The notes beneath the pieces were generated by a model, which searched no databases, was not told the DNA's origin, and saw nothing but the letters and a program-made list of their open reading frames with translations. The position numbers were made by a program, and so were the translations under genes. This document shows positions 1 through 6,924 of a DNA stretch of 19,802 nt, in pieces (within the stretch, counting starts at the first letter, position 1; each line of letters begins with the position of its first letter). This stretch comes from CAYLJJ01 sp964384025 (GTDB taxonomy: Bacteria; Myxococcota_A; Bradymonadia; UBA7976; UBA1532): positions 1 to 19,802 of the forward strand of contig CAYLJJ010000107.1 in assembly GCA_964384025.1 (NCBI GenBank), given 5' to 3'.

Positions 1-101
1 GCTCTGGGATCCGAAAAGCCCAATGATTACGCGAGAGGGCTGAGAGTCACACCCGCTGTGGACCTCTGTGGTCCGCTCAGTGTACCGATGATCGCTTTGG
101 C

Positions 102-2264
102 TTGCGGTATTGTATACCGGATGCTGAGGAGCCCAACTGCGGCCAGCCCTCGCGTCGGATCCCCTGTGGGGAGGGGCGAGAGTGCAGAGAGGGCGCCTGT
201 GAAGGTCCCTGCGTCAAGCCTGAGATTGTTCTGGTGGTTGATCGCTCATCGAGCATGATCGCGGGCGAACGCTGGGGCTTCACCTTGGATGGGTTGTTGG
301 AGGTAGCGGAGGTCCACGCTCAGACTGCGCGGTTGGGTGTGAGGGCCTTCCCTGCCCTGAATGATGGCTGCGCCGCAGGCCCCATCACTCCACCTGGTTT
401 TGATCACCCAGAGGTCTTCCAACGGATCCCAGAGCCCACCCAAGAGGCGCAGACGCCCATCACTGCGGCCCTTGAAGGCCTGGAGGTCGTCTTTGGGGAT
501 CCTGATGAATCTGAAGCGGTGATCTTACTTACAGACGGCGATGAGACCTGCGCTGATGAACTGGGTTCCCTCCTCCATGTTGAGACTCTGCGGATGAGAG
601 GCATCCGCACCTTCGCGGTGGGCATCAGTCGACAGGTCAACGCCGATCTGCTCAGCGCCATCGCCCATGCTGGCGGGACCGCGCGCCCACAGAGCCCAGC
701 TCACTATATGGTGAATGATGGGGAGTCTCTCGCGGTGGCCCTGGAGGAGATCTTCGATGAGTTGGCGACCTGCCGGTGTATGGAAGGAGAGCAACGCTGT
801 GAGGGCGATATGCTCCAGATCTGTGATGAGCTGGGCTTTGGCTTTGAGCTTGAGTCCCTCTGTGACTCTGGTTGCGACCCTCAAACCCAGGAATGCAGGC
901 CATGTCGACCCAACAGCGATAGCTTTGAGTGCTTTGGAGACCGTCAGATGTTCTGCAGTGAAGATGGCGAGGGCTTTGTCCTGGGGGAGCGCTGTGAGCA
1001 CAGCTGTCACCCCGAGTGGGGCTGCAACCCGGTCTGCAGACCTGGAAACACTCGCTGCTCTGAGGGGGATAAGGAGATCTGTAATGAGGCGGGTGATGGG
1101 TGGTCCTTAACGGAGCGCTGTGAGGAGGGCTGTGAGGAGGGCATTGGGAGCTGTCTGGAGGACTTGAACACCCCCTGCCTCAGGGGCGCCGACTTCCGTT
1201 GTGGTCCTGAGGGTCTTGAGATCTGCGTTGATGGCCACTCCTTCGAACTCTGGGAGCCCTGTGAGATTTGCAATGAGCTCACCGCTCAGTGTGTGAATGA
1301 TGAGGAGGGAGCGCTGCGCCTCGTGGGTGATGTACCTGAAGAGGGGCGCTTGGAGATCTTCCATAGTGGGCACTGGGGTACGATTTGCGATGATGATTTT
1401 CGTGCGAGGATAGGCCAGGTTGCTTGTCGGCAGATGGGCTACTCAGGCTTCCTCAATGAGAGCCGTGGGTGGGCAGGTGAGGGAGAGATATGGATGGATG
1501 AACTTCGGTGTGATGGAAATGAGCTATATTTCAATGAATGCAGGTTTGACGGTTGGGGACAAAATAATTGTGATCATGAAGAAGATCTGGGCATTGAATG
1601 TAGAGTACCTCAAATAGGTAATTGGTTCTGCAGTGGAGATCAGAGCATCACTCGTCTGCCAGATAGTATTCGCAAGGTTCAATGTAGTCGCGGCTGCAAC
1701 CCTGAAACTGGTCATTGCGTAGGAACGAGCAACATAAATTGTATATACGGTGCCGGAGTTTGTTTAGGAAGTGATCTTGTCGAACGCTGCTATGATCATA
1801 CCATTGGCTATCAAACTATGGAATGTGCCCATGGATGCATGCCTGGGCTCGGCATGTGTGCGCCTGAACTTGAATATAGCTTGAGGATTGCTGGTGGAGG
1901 CACAGAGGGGCGACTTGAAATCTGGCATGATGGGAGCTGGGGATCGGTATGTGATGATGGATTTGACTATGAAGAACTGGCTATAGCATGTATGCAGATG
2001 GGTATGCATCCGGTTGGCATATCAGAAGGATATCTGGATGATGGGGAGATCTGGCTTGATGATATTCAATGCATTGGTAATGAATCTAGACTTCAAGAGT
2101 GTGAACATCGCCCATTAGGGGATCATGATTGTACACATGAGGAGGATGTTTGGATAGCTTGTGAAATCTTGATGGACGCTCCTGTTTGCATTGGGAATGG
2201 TTTGGCTACAAGATATACTGATGGCCATATTATGACAATACCTGATCCACTTGTTTGCGAATAA
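102..2264 (+). CDS. VWA and SRCR domain Cys-rich secreted-type protein, incomplete at both ends
   Basis: Numbering is from the TTG at 102, giving 720 residues. Residues 41-222 form a von Willebrand A domain with a readable MIDAS metal site: D47-x-S49-x-S51 (DRSSS), T118 in a QTPIT stretch and D145 in LLTDGDE. Residues 224-400 are Cys-rich repeats of about 45 residues. Residues 404-500 and 592-687 are two scavenger-receptor Cys-rich (SRCR) domains, recognisable from GRLEIFHSGHWGTICDD and GRLEIWHDGSWGSVCDD, then the GEIW(M/L)D motif and a late HEED. A further Cys repeat lies between them. VWA and SRCR domains usually bind ligands or proteins outside the cell, so a surface or adhesive role is likely. 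The start is not secure: there is no ribosome site or signal peptide, the same frame stays open with Cys residues back to 27, and TGA lies at 24-26. The end falls at VCE, where the repeat pattern predicts a further GC. Both ends are therefore probably damaged. The domain calls are firm; the function is inferred. Confidence 0.8.
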   Translation: MRYCIPDAEEPNCGQPSRRIPCGEGRECREGACEGPCVKPEIVLVVDRSSSMIAGERWGFTLDGLLEVAEVHAQTARLGVRAFPALNDGCAAGPITPPGFDHPEVFQRIPEPTQEAQTPITAALEGLEVVFGDPDESEAVILLTDGDETCADELGSLLHVETLRMRGIRTFAVGISRQVNADLLSAIAHAGGTARPQSPAHYMVNDGESLAVALEEIFDELATCRCMEGEQRCEGDMLQICDELGFGFELESLCDSGCDPQTQECRPCRPNSDSFECFGDRQMFCSEDGEGFVLGERCEHSCHPEWGCNPVCRPGNTRCSEGDKEICNEAGDGWSLTERCEEGCEEGIGSCLEDLNTPCLRGADFRCGPEGLEICVDGHSFELWEPCEICNELTAQCVNDEEGALRLVGDVPEEGRLEIFHSGHWGTICDDDFRARIGQVACRQMGYSGFLNESRGWAGEGEIWMDELRCDGNELYFNECRFDGWGQNNCDHEEDLGIECRVPQIGNWFCSGDQSITRLPDSIRKVQCSRGCNPETGHCVGTSNINCIYGAGVCLGSDLVERCYDHTIGYQTMECAHGCMPGLGMCAPELEYSLRIAGGGTEGRLEIWHDGSWGSVCDDGFDYEELAIACMQMGMHPVGISEGYLDDGEIWLDDIQCIGNESRLQECEHRPLGDHDCTHEEDVWIACEILMDAPVCIGNGLATRYTDGHIMTIPDPLVCE

Positions 2265-2385
2265 CTACTGCCAAGGTTTAATATTGCAATTGTCCACAAT
2301 TTCATCAGGTTCAATCTGCGTTTTGGGGTCTTCTTCTCAGAGGTAAAAATAGCATGACTAGGTAATGATTCTCATCATTATTCTG

Positions 2386-2870
2386 ATGGATGAGAATCAG
2401 TGCTTTGATCGACTCCGTGAGATGCGCTGGCCGGAAGGCCGAATATGTCCATTCTGTGATGGACATAGAGTAATTCGACGAGGCTGGGATGATAAGCCCC
2501 CAGGAAAGCAGCGCTATGAATGCAAGTGGCGCTTTAGGCGGTTCGATGAATTAACAGGACCGTATTTTCAGAACATTATCAGCCATTAAAGATATGGATA
2601 CTAGTACTGTATTTTATGGAATTGAATTTATCCAATAGTCAAATATTAAAAGAACTAGATCTGAACAAAGATGATGTTTTCAAAATGACCACATTACTGA
2701 GAGAGCAACAGTCCAGTCAGTTTTTATAAACTCTTAAAATCATTGAGATCTGGTTCCAGAAGCCTCAGCAGCTGGTGCTAATGATTTCAATAGATTACGT
2801 CAGTGGACTTGTTGCTTCCTCAAAAAGTGTCTGGACTGTTGATCCCACTAAACGCCATCTTATGATAAAG
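2386..2870 (+). pseudogene. IS1595-like transposase remnant with frameshift
   Basis: From the ATG at 2386 the frame reads like the N-terminal zinc ribbon of IS1595-family (ISXO2-like) transposases: CPFCDGHRVIRRG, then QRYECK and FDELTG. The second Cys pair is broken: one of its two Cys is replaced (ECKWRF where ECKxC is expected). At about 2556-2561 one base seems to be missing, since the frame ends at 2589 while the matching continuation lies in the frame starting at 2562. That frame reads VFSEHYQPLKIW, then LVLYFMELNLSNSQI and KELDLNKDDV, the usual segment after the zinc ribbon. It stays open to 2870, but the part after about 2705 no longer resembles the catalytic domain and no DDE-type core is visible. 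The element is inactive. Confidence 0.75.
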
Positions 2871-2910
2871 TAGGTTTTGTGAAATTGAATCACAGTTGTG
2901 AGTTCTAGAT

Positions 2911-3355
2911 ATGAGCGGAAAATTTGAAGGCCTGACTGATGAACAATGGGGTTTTATCAAACCCCTCTTTCCAGAAGAGAAGAGAACGAGAGGTTATCCC
3001 AAAACTCCGCCACTAAAAGCGATAAACTCCATCGTTTATATTCTTATTACGGGTTGTCGATGGTGTGATCTGCCAAAAGACAAGCAATGGGCATCTAAGA
3101 GTTCAGCTCATAGGTGGATGAAAAGGTGGAATCAAGATGGGACTCTTGATGAGATCAAATCAAAGATTCTAATGCTAGCACAAAAATCAGGTGAAATTGG
3201 TTGGGAACATGGGGCCATTGATGGCTCTTTTTCCCCCTGGGAAGGGCGGAGGTGAAGGAGTTGCAAAAGGGTACAAAGACAAGGGAGTAACAATAAATAT
3301 GATCGTTGGTCAGAATGGGATGCCGCTTATATTTTCTATAACTCCAGCACATTAG
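2911..3355 (+). pseudogene. IS5-family (DUF4096-type) transposase remnant, frameshifted and truncated
   Basis: The ATG at 2911 opens 114 residues with the classic N-terminal domain of IS5-family transposases: LTDEQWGFIKPLFP, a GCRWCDLPKD core, and AIDGSFSP, which holds the first catalytic Asp. The frame then ends at 3255. Skipping one base in the T5C5 run at 3228-3237 restores the family sequence SPGKGGGEGVAKGYKDKG followed by GVTINMIVGQNGMPL, until a TAG at 3353. Some IS5-group elements use programmed frameshifting between two ORFs, so the run could once have been a slippery site. Here the second frame is cut off soon afterwards and the other catalytic residues are missing, so the element is dead. 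Its base composition is lower in GC than that of the neighbouring genes. Confidence 0.8.
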
Positions 3356-3420
3356 AGGTCCTCTAGATTAAAGAAATTGTACCTCGTTGTGGATCGCCAC
3401 CCATAAAGGGAAGAGCAGCT

Positions 3421-5826
3421 TCAGGTCTTGGAGTTTTTGGCTTCCCCTTGAGCCCTGAGATGCTCAACCACCCGCTGAAGCTCAGGATCGCTGACAAAGG
3501 CTCCATGGATCCGCTTTAGGGCGCTGGTCCCCGGAGGCATATAGAGCATATCTCCCTGGCCCAAGAGCTTCTCGGCGCCATGAGTGGTTAGGATCGTGCG
3601 GCTATCGATGGCGCTGGAGACTTTAAAGGCGATGCGGGTTGGGAAGTTGGCCTTGATCACTCCAGTGATCACATCGACAGAGGGGCGCTGGGTCGCCAAG
3701 ATCAGATGGATTCCCGCCGCGCGAGCCTTTTGAGCGATACGAGCAACCGAGCCCTCAACCTTTTTGCCCGCGACGATCATCAGATCTGCAAACTCGTCGA
3801 TGATCAAGACAAGATAGGGCAGCTTCTCAGATGATCCCTCCTCTGCCTTGCTCCTAGAGCGTGCTCTCTCAAGCTGTAGCTGCTCCAGCTTTTGGTTATA
3901 GCTCTGTAAGTCTCGGACCCTGGCCTCCTTCATCAACAGATAGCGTCGCTCCATCTCCTCTACGACCCAGCGGAGCGTCTCAGCGGCCTCTCTGGGATCG
4001 GTGACCACTGGTTGGAGGAGGTGAGGGATCCCTTCATAGATGTTCAGCTCCAACATCTTGGGATCCATCATGATGAAGCGCAGATCTTCAGGGCCCAGGC
4101 AGTAGAGCAGACTGAGGATCATGCTGTGGATGCCTACCGATTTGCCAGAGCCTGTCGTCCCTGCCACCAGGAGGTGAGGCATCTTGGCCAGATCGGCGAA
4201 GACAGCTTCTCCATGGATATCTTTGCCCAGAGCTAGGGGCAGGGTACGGCCTTTCTTAAAGCCTCGCGTGGCGATCACCTCTCCAAGGTGAACCATCTCT
4301 CGTTGAGCGTTAGGAACCTCAAAGCCAATCACCCCTTTGCCAGGAATGGGCGCTACGATACGCAACTTCACCGCCTTGAGAGCCATTGCCAGATCATCAG
4401 CCAGTTTGGTGATCTTGCTGATGCGCACTCCTGGAGCGGGCTCAAACTCAAACATGGTGATCACAGGACCAGGATGGATTTGCATCACTTGGCCATCGAT
4501 CTTGAACTCCTTGAGGGCCTCGATCAGACGCTTGGCTAGATCTTGAAGGAGGAGAGGCTCAACGTTGATCTGTGCCTGCAACTCTGGGAACAAGAGCAGC
4601 GGAGAGGGCAGCGAGTGATCCCCCTGCTCAAGATCAAGAGGCTGCTCTTCAGCTCGCTTGATCTGGGGTTGTTCTCTATCCTCAACTTCTAAAACAGCAA
4701 GAGAGAGTTGAGTCGGCGCAGGCTCCGGTTGGATGGGCCTAAATGCAGCCCGCTTGGATTCCGCAACCGTCTTTGGAGTCTCAAGCTCAGCCTCTCTGGA
4801 CTCAGATGCAATTTGGGCTGACCCAAAGCTATGTTGGGTTTGTAAGAGGGAGGGGACCAAAAGAGTGTCTCCCTCCTCCAAGAGCTGCTCTTGAAGCTCG
4901 GTATCATTGGGCTCCAAAGGTTCAAGCTCTTGAGAGAGAGCTGTGCGCTGACCTTCGGGTTGGGTGGATGTAGGAGGTTGAAGTTGAGTATGTCGTGCTC
5001 CCACTACGCTTAAATCTCCCAGGCTAAAGCGTCCAGACTCTCGAGCAGACTCTGAGATTTCAAGGGAAGAAGTGCCCCCAAAGAGCCGCTTCCACCAAGG
5101 GAGCTTCCATGAGATCGTCTCCTCCTCTCTCTCAAGTTTCAGCAAGGTGGCTCGCTCTGCCCGCGCCAGCCGCCAGCGTCTCAGGGCCTCTCCAGGGCGA
5201 TTGAGTTGGCGACGGAGAGCTGCAGGGCTTCGACGAAGGGAGGCGAGCAGCACCCTGAACAAGCCGATCAAGCTGACGCGAGAGCTGAAGATAAAGGTGA
5301 GGATCAACGCACTATAAACGAGCAGGTAGGCGCCCATGAGCCCAAAGAGAGCCTGAAGGATGGCTGCTCCGTGGGCTCCCAACCAGCCCCCAGGCTCATG
5401 ACCCAAGAGCAGACTGTTGGGAAACCAGAGTTGAGCTGCTATTGCGCTGAGGAGCAGGGTCAGGGGATAGCCGATCAGATCTACAAGCTCCAAACGCATG
5501 GAGCGCCCGGTGAGAAAGAAGACCCCTGGAATAGAGAGACTGAGGGGCAGAATAAATCCTACAATCCCTAAAAAACTCAGGATGATATCAGCCAGAGAGG
5601 CGCCTACAGGACCGATGAGGTTTTGTGCTCTTCCGGTAAGCCGCGCGCTCCCTTGGGGATTGAGATCTTCAGGGTGAAAGGAGATGAGCGCCAGCATCAA
5701 GCAGAGGCTGAGGACCAAGATCGCGACACCGAGAAGTTCGCTGTGCAGAGCCTCTCTCTTGCGATCCTCAGCTCGTCGTCGCGGCTGTGCTCTTTTTTTG
5801 ATTTTTAGGATCACTGCTTGTGCCAT
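3421..5826 (-). CDS. ftsK: FtsK/SpoIIIE-family DNA translocase, lacking the gamma domain
   Basis: FtsK is a membrane-anchored hexameric ATPase that pumps double-stranded DNA at the division septum so that chromosome termini separate. This 801-residue protein has a basic N-terminus, about four membrane helices between residues 30 and 183, and a low-complexity Glu/Gln/Pro linker to about residue 400. The alpha/beta motor follows, with Walker A GTTGSGKS (556-563), Walker B LVLIIDE (672-678) and the family signature ATQRPSVDVITG (711-722). The protein ends at about residue 801, right after VSDPELQRVVEHLRAQGE. In typical FtsK a winged-helix gamma domain, which reads the KOPS polarity signals and contacts XerD, would follow. 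The stop codon at 3421-3423 borders the IS scar, so loss of the 3' end is plausible. The start ATG has a GAGG about 10 bases upstream. The identity is secure; whether the protein is still fully functional is not. Confidence 0.95.
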   Translation of the reverse strand: MAQAVILKIKKRAQPRRRAEDRKREALHSELLGVAILVLSLCLMLALISFHPEDLNPQGSARLTGRAQNLIGPVGASLADIILSFLGIVGFILPLSLSIPGVFFLTGRSMRLELVDLIGYPLTLLLSAIAAQLWFPNSLLLGHEPGGWLGAHGAAILQALFGLMGAYLLVYSALILTFIFSSRVSLIGLFRVLLASLRRSPAALRRQLNRPGEALRRWRLARAERATLLKLEREEETISWKLPWWKRLFGGTSSLEISESARESGRFSLGDLSVVGARHTQLQPPTSTQPEGQRTALSQELEPLEPNDTELQEQLLEEGDTLLVPSLLQTQHSFGSAQIASESREAELETPKTVAESKRAAFRPIQPEPAPTQLSLAVLEVEDREQPQIKRAEEQPLDLEQGDHSLPSPLLLFPELQAQINVEPLLLQDLAKRLIEALKEFKIDGQVMQIHPGPVITMFEFEPAPGVRISKITKLADDLAMALKAVKLRIVAPIPGKGVIGFEVPNAQREMVHLGEVIATRGFKKGRTLPLALGKDIHGEAVFADLAKMPHLLVAGTTGSGKSVGIHSMILSLLYCLGPEDLRFIMMDPKMLELNIYEGIPHLLQPVVTDPREAAETLRWVVEEMERRYLLMKEARVRDLQSYNQKLEQLQLERARSRSKAEEGSSEKLPYLVLIIDEFADLMIVAGKKVEGSVARIAQKARAAGIHLILATQRPSVDVITGVIKANFPTRIAFKVSSAIDSRTILTTHGAEKLLGQGDMLYMPPGTSALKRIHGAFVSDPELQRVVEHLRAQGEAKNSKT

Positions 5827-5964
5827 CGACTCAATAACCTCGGAGCTTTAGGGGCTGAGCATCTCTATTGATCCAGAACTCTACGCTCTTCGGAATTGTA
5901 GGGAGATGTAGGATGGCGTCAAGATAGGTTTGCATCTGAACTTCGCTGCCCGCATTCTCTCTTT

Positions 5965-5969
5965 GGAGG
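5965..5969 (+). promoter_or_regulatory. Ribosome binding site deciding the start at 5975
   Basis: GGAGG lies five bases before the ATG at 5975. It decides for this start over the upstream in-frame TTG at 5930, whose 15 extra residues do not match the family. Confidence 0.75.
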
Positions 5970-5974
5970 TGAAG

Positions 5975-6235
5975 ATGTCTATTGACCAAGAGCTACTGGA
6001 TCTTCTTGTCTGTCCTGAGACTCATGAAAAGCTAAAATTAGTTGAGCTTGATCTCATCGAGAAGATCAATCAAGCGATCGCAGCGGGGAAACTCAGCTCC
6101 CGCTCAGGGCGAAACTTAAGCCACAAGATCGAAGGAGGGCTGCTGCGCACAGATGGTCGCTTCCTCTACCCTATCATCCAGAAAATACCCAATCTTCTGA
6201 TCGATGATGCCATCCCGATGGAGGGTCTTGATTAG
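5975..6235 (+). CDS. Trm112-like (UPF0434-type) small protein
   Basis: This is an 86-residue protein of the Trm112/UPF0434 type. In eukaryotes Trm112 activates several methyltransferases; in bacteria the role of the family is mostly unknown. The N-terminal ELLDLLVCPETHEKL and the C-terminal FLYPIIQKIPNLLIDDAIP are the two family hallmarks. Between them is an inserted helical segment of about 35 residues, as in many proteobacterial members. Only one Cys is present, so the zinc site formed by two Cys pairs in some relatives cannot form here. The next gene starts 12 bases later and is probably co-transcribed. Upstream lies the divergent ftsK, with a 148-base gap that must hold both promoters; I could not pick these out reliably. 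Confidence 0.82.
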   Translation: MSIDQELLDLLVCPETHEKLKLVELDLIEKINQAIAAGKLSSRSGRNLSHKIEGGLLRTDGRFLYPIIQKIPNLLIDDAIPMEGLD

Positions 6236-6247
6236 GGTTTCAAAGAT

Positions 6248-6688
6248 ATGCTCAACCTCCTTCTCCTCTTCAGCCTTCAAAGTGGCTGTCTCTCTGTAGA
6301 GCCCGGTCTAAGCTTGGGTCCCCTACGCTTAGGGATGAACCTCAAGGAGCTGGCGGCCCTAGATCTTCCTCTGGCTCCAGGACAGGCCGAGGGGGTTTGG
6401 CGTCTTGGCCCCTTTGAAATCCAGATGGAGAAGGAGCGTCTGAGCTGGATCGCGCTGCCCATTGGTCATCGTGGTCCCTGCCTCAGCAGAGGAACACAGA
6501 TCTATACTCAGGCCCCTCAACTTGAGCCCCTGAGTGCGCTCTTGGGCCCCTGTGTTTCAGCAACTGCAAACGGCCAAGGGCGCCTACTCCGTTGCGCCTC
6601 AGGCGCCCTCATATTGGAACATCGAGGGGCTTTAGAGTTACGCATCATCTCAGCTGGCCAACCCAGCCCCCCTCCAAGGAGAGAATGA
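6248..6688 (+). CDS. Small exported hypothetical protein
   Basis: I do not recognise this 146-residue protein. It opens with a hydrophobic stretch, MLNLLLLFSLQSGC, which looks like a short signal peptide. Cys14 could be a lipidation site, but Gln at position -3 is not standard for a lipobox. The short SLGPLRLGMNLKEL near residues 22-35 resembles the start of repeats in some periplasmic lipoproteins. Later Cys residues at about 78, 97 and 115 could form a disulfide. It follows the Trm112-like gene by 12 bases and ends 236 bases before leuS. Codon use is like that of the neighbours and the frame is well kept, so it is probably real. The function is unknown. Confidence 0.65.
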   Translation: MLNLLLLFSLQSGCLSVEPGLSLGPLRLGMNLKELAALDLPLAPGQAEGVWRLGPFEIQMEKERLSWIALPIGHRGPCLSRGTQIYTQAPQLEPLSALLGPCVSATANGQGRLLRCASGALILEHRGALELRIISAGQPSPPPRRE

Positions 6689-6924
6689 ACACAGCGGAGC
6701 GCAGCCCGCTTTAAACTCTCTCCCAGAATATCTCTCCTCAAAAGCTCGGCAGAGCCAAGGAATTCGAGGAGGTCTCTGACTTTCTCTGTTGTAGATCCCC
6801 GCTCTCGCAAAGAGCAACGATGAGATAGAGCAACTCTGCCTTTCAATCACTCTTGATTTCACATGTGCCCAACAGGGCGCTATCCTCTGCGGCCCCAAAA
6901 GATCAGGATAGGAAGCACATTTCC

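Larger units (their letters stand above)
2265..3420. mobile_element. Insertion-sequence scar between two convergent genes
   Basis: This 1.15-kb AT-richer stretch lies between the 3' ends of the VWA/SRCR gene and ftsK. It contains a decayed IS1595-like transposase and a decayed IS5-like transposase, both on the + strand, and no intact gene. I could not identify terminal inverted repeats or target-site duplications by eye, so element boundaries are unknown. Positions 2265-2385 hold no recognisable gene. Positions 3356-3420 may be a last IS5 fragment: the frame starting at 3370 reads RCGSPPIKGRAA, weakly like the basic segment after the second strand of IS5 transposases. Both flanking genes seem to lack their expected 3' ends, which suggests that IS-linked deletion shaped this junction. 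Confidence 0.72.

Noticed and set aside
58..258. Plus-strand frame with IALAC, which could be read as a lipobox
   Set aside because: There is no basic start and hardly a hydrophobic core before it, and the frame then runs as a shadow of the VWA gene.
525..1010. Minus-strand frame of 161 codons opposite the VWA domain
   Set aside because: It is opposite a well-supported gene and shows no family features.
2878..2894. CRP-like palindrome TGTGA-7-TCACA before the IS5-like transposase
   Set aside because: The spacer is seven, not six, bases and the site lies in IS debris; chance or an IS end feature is more likely.
6517..6846. Minus-strand reading frame of 109 codons in the gap before leuS
   Set aside because: It looks slightly helical in its first half but overlaps the end of the 6248 gene, starts with TTG without a ribosome site and ends in Arg/Ser/Pro-rich sequence; most likely a shadow.
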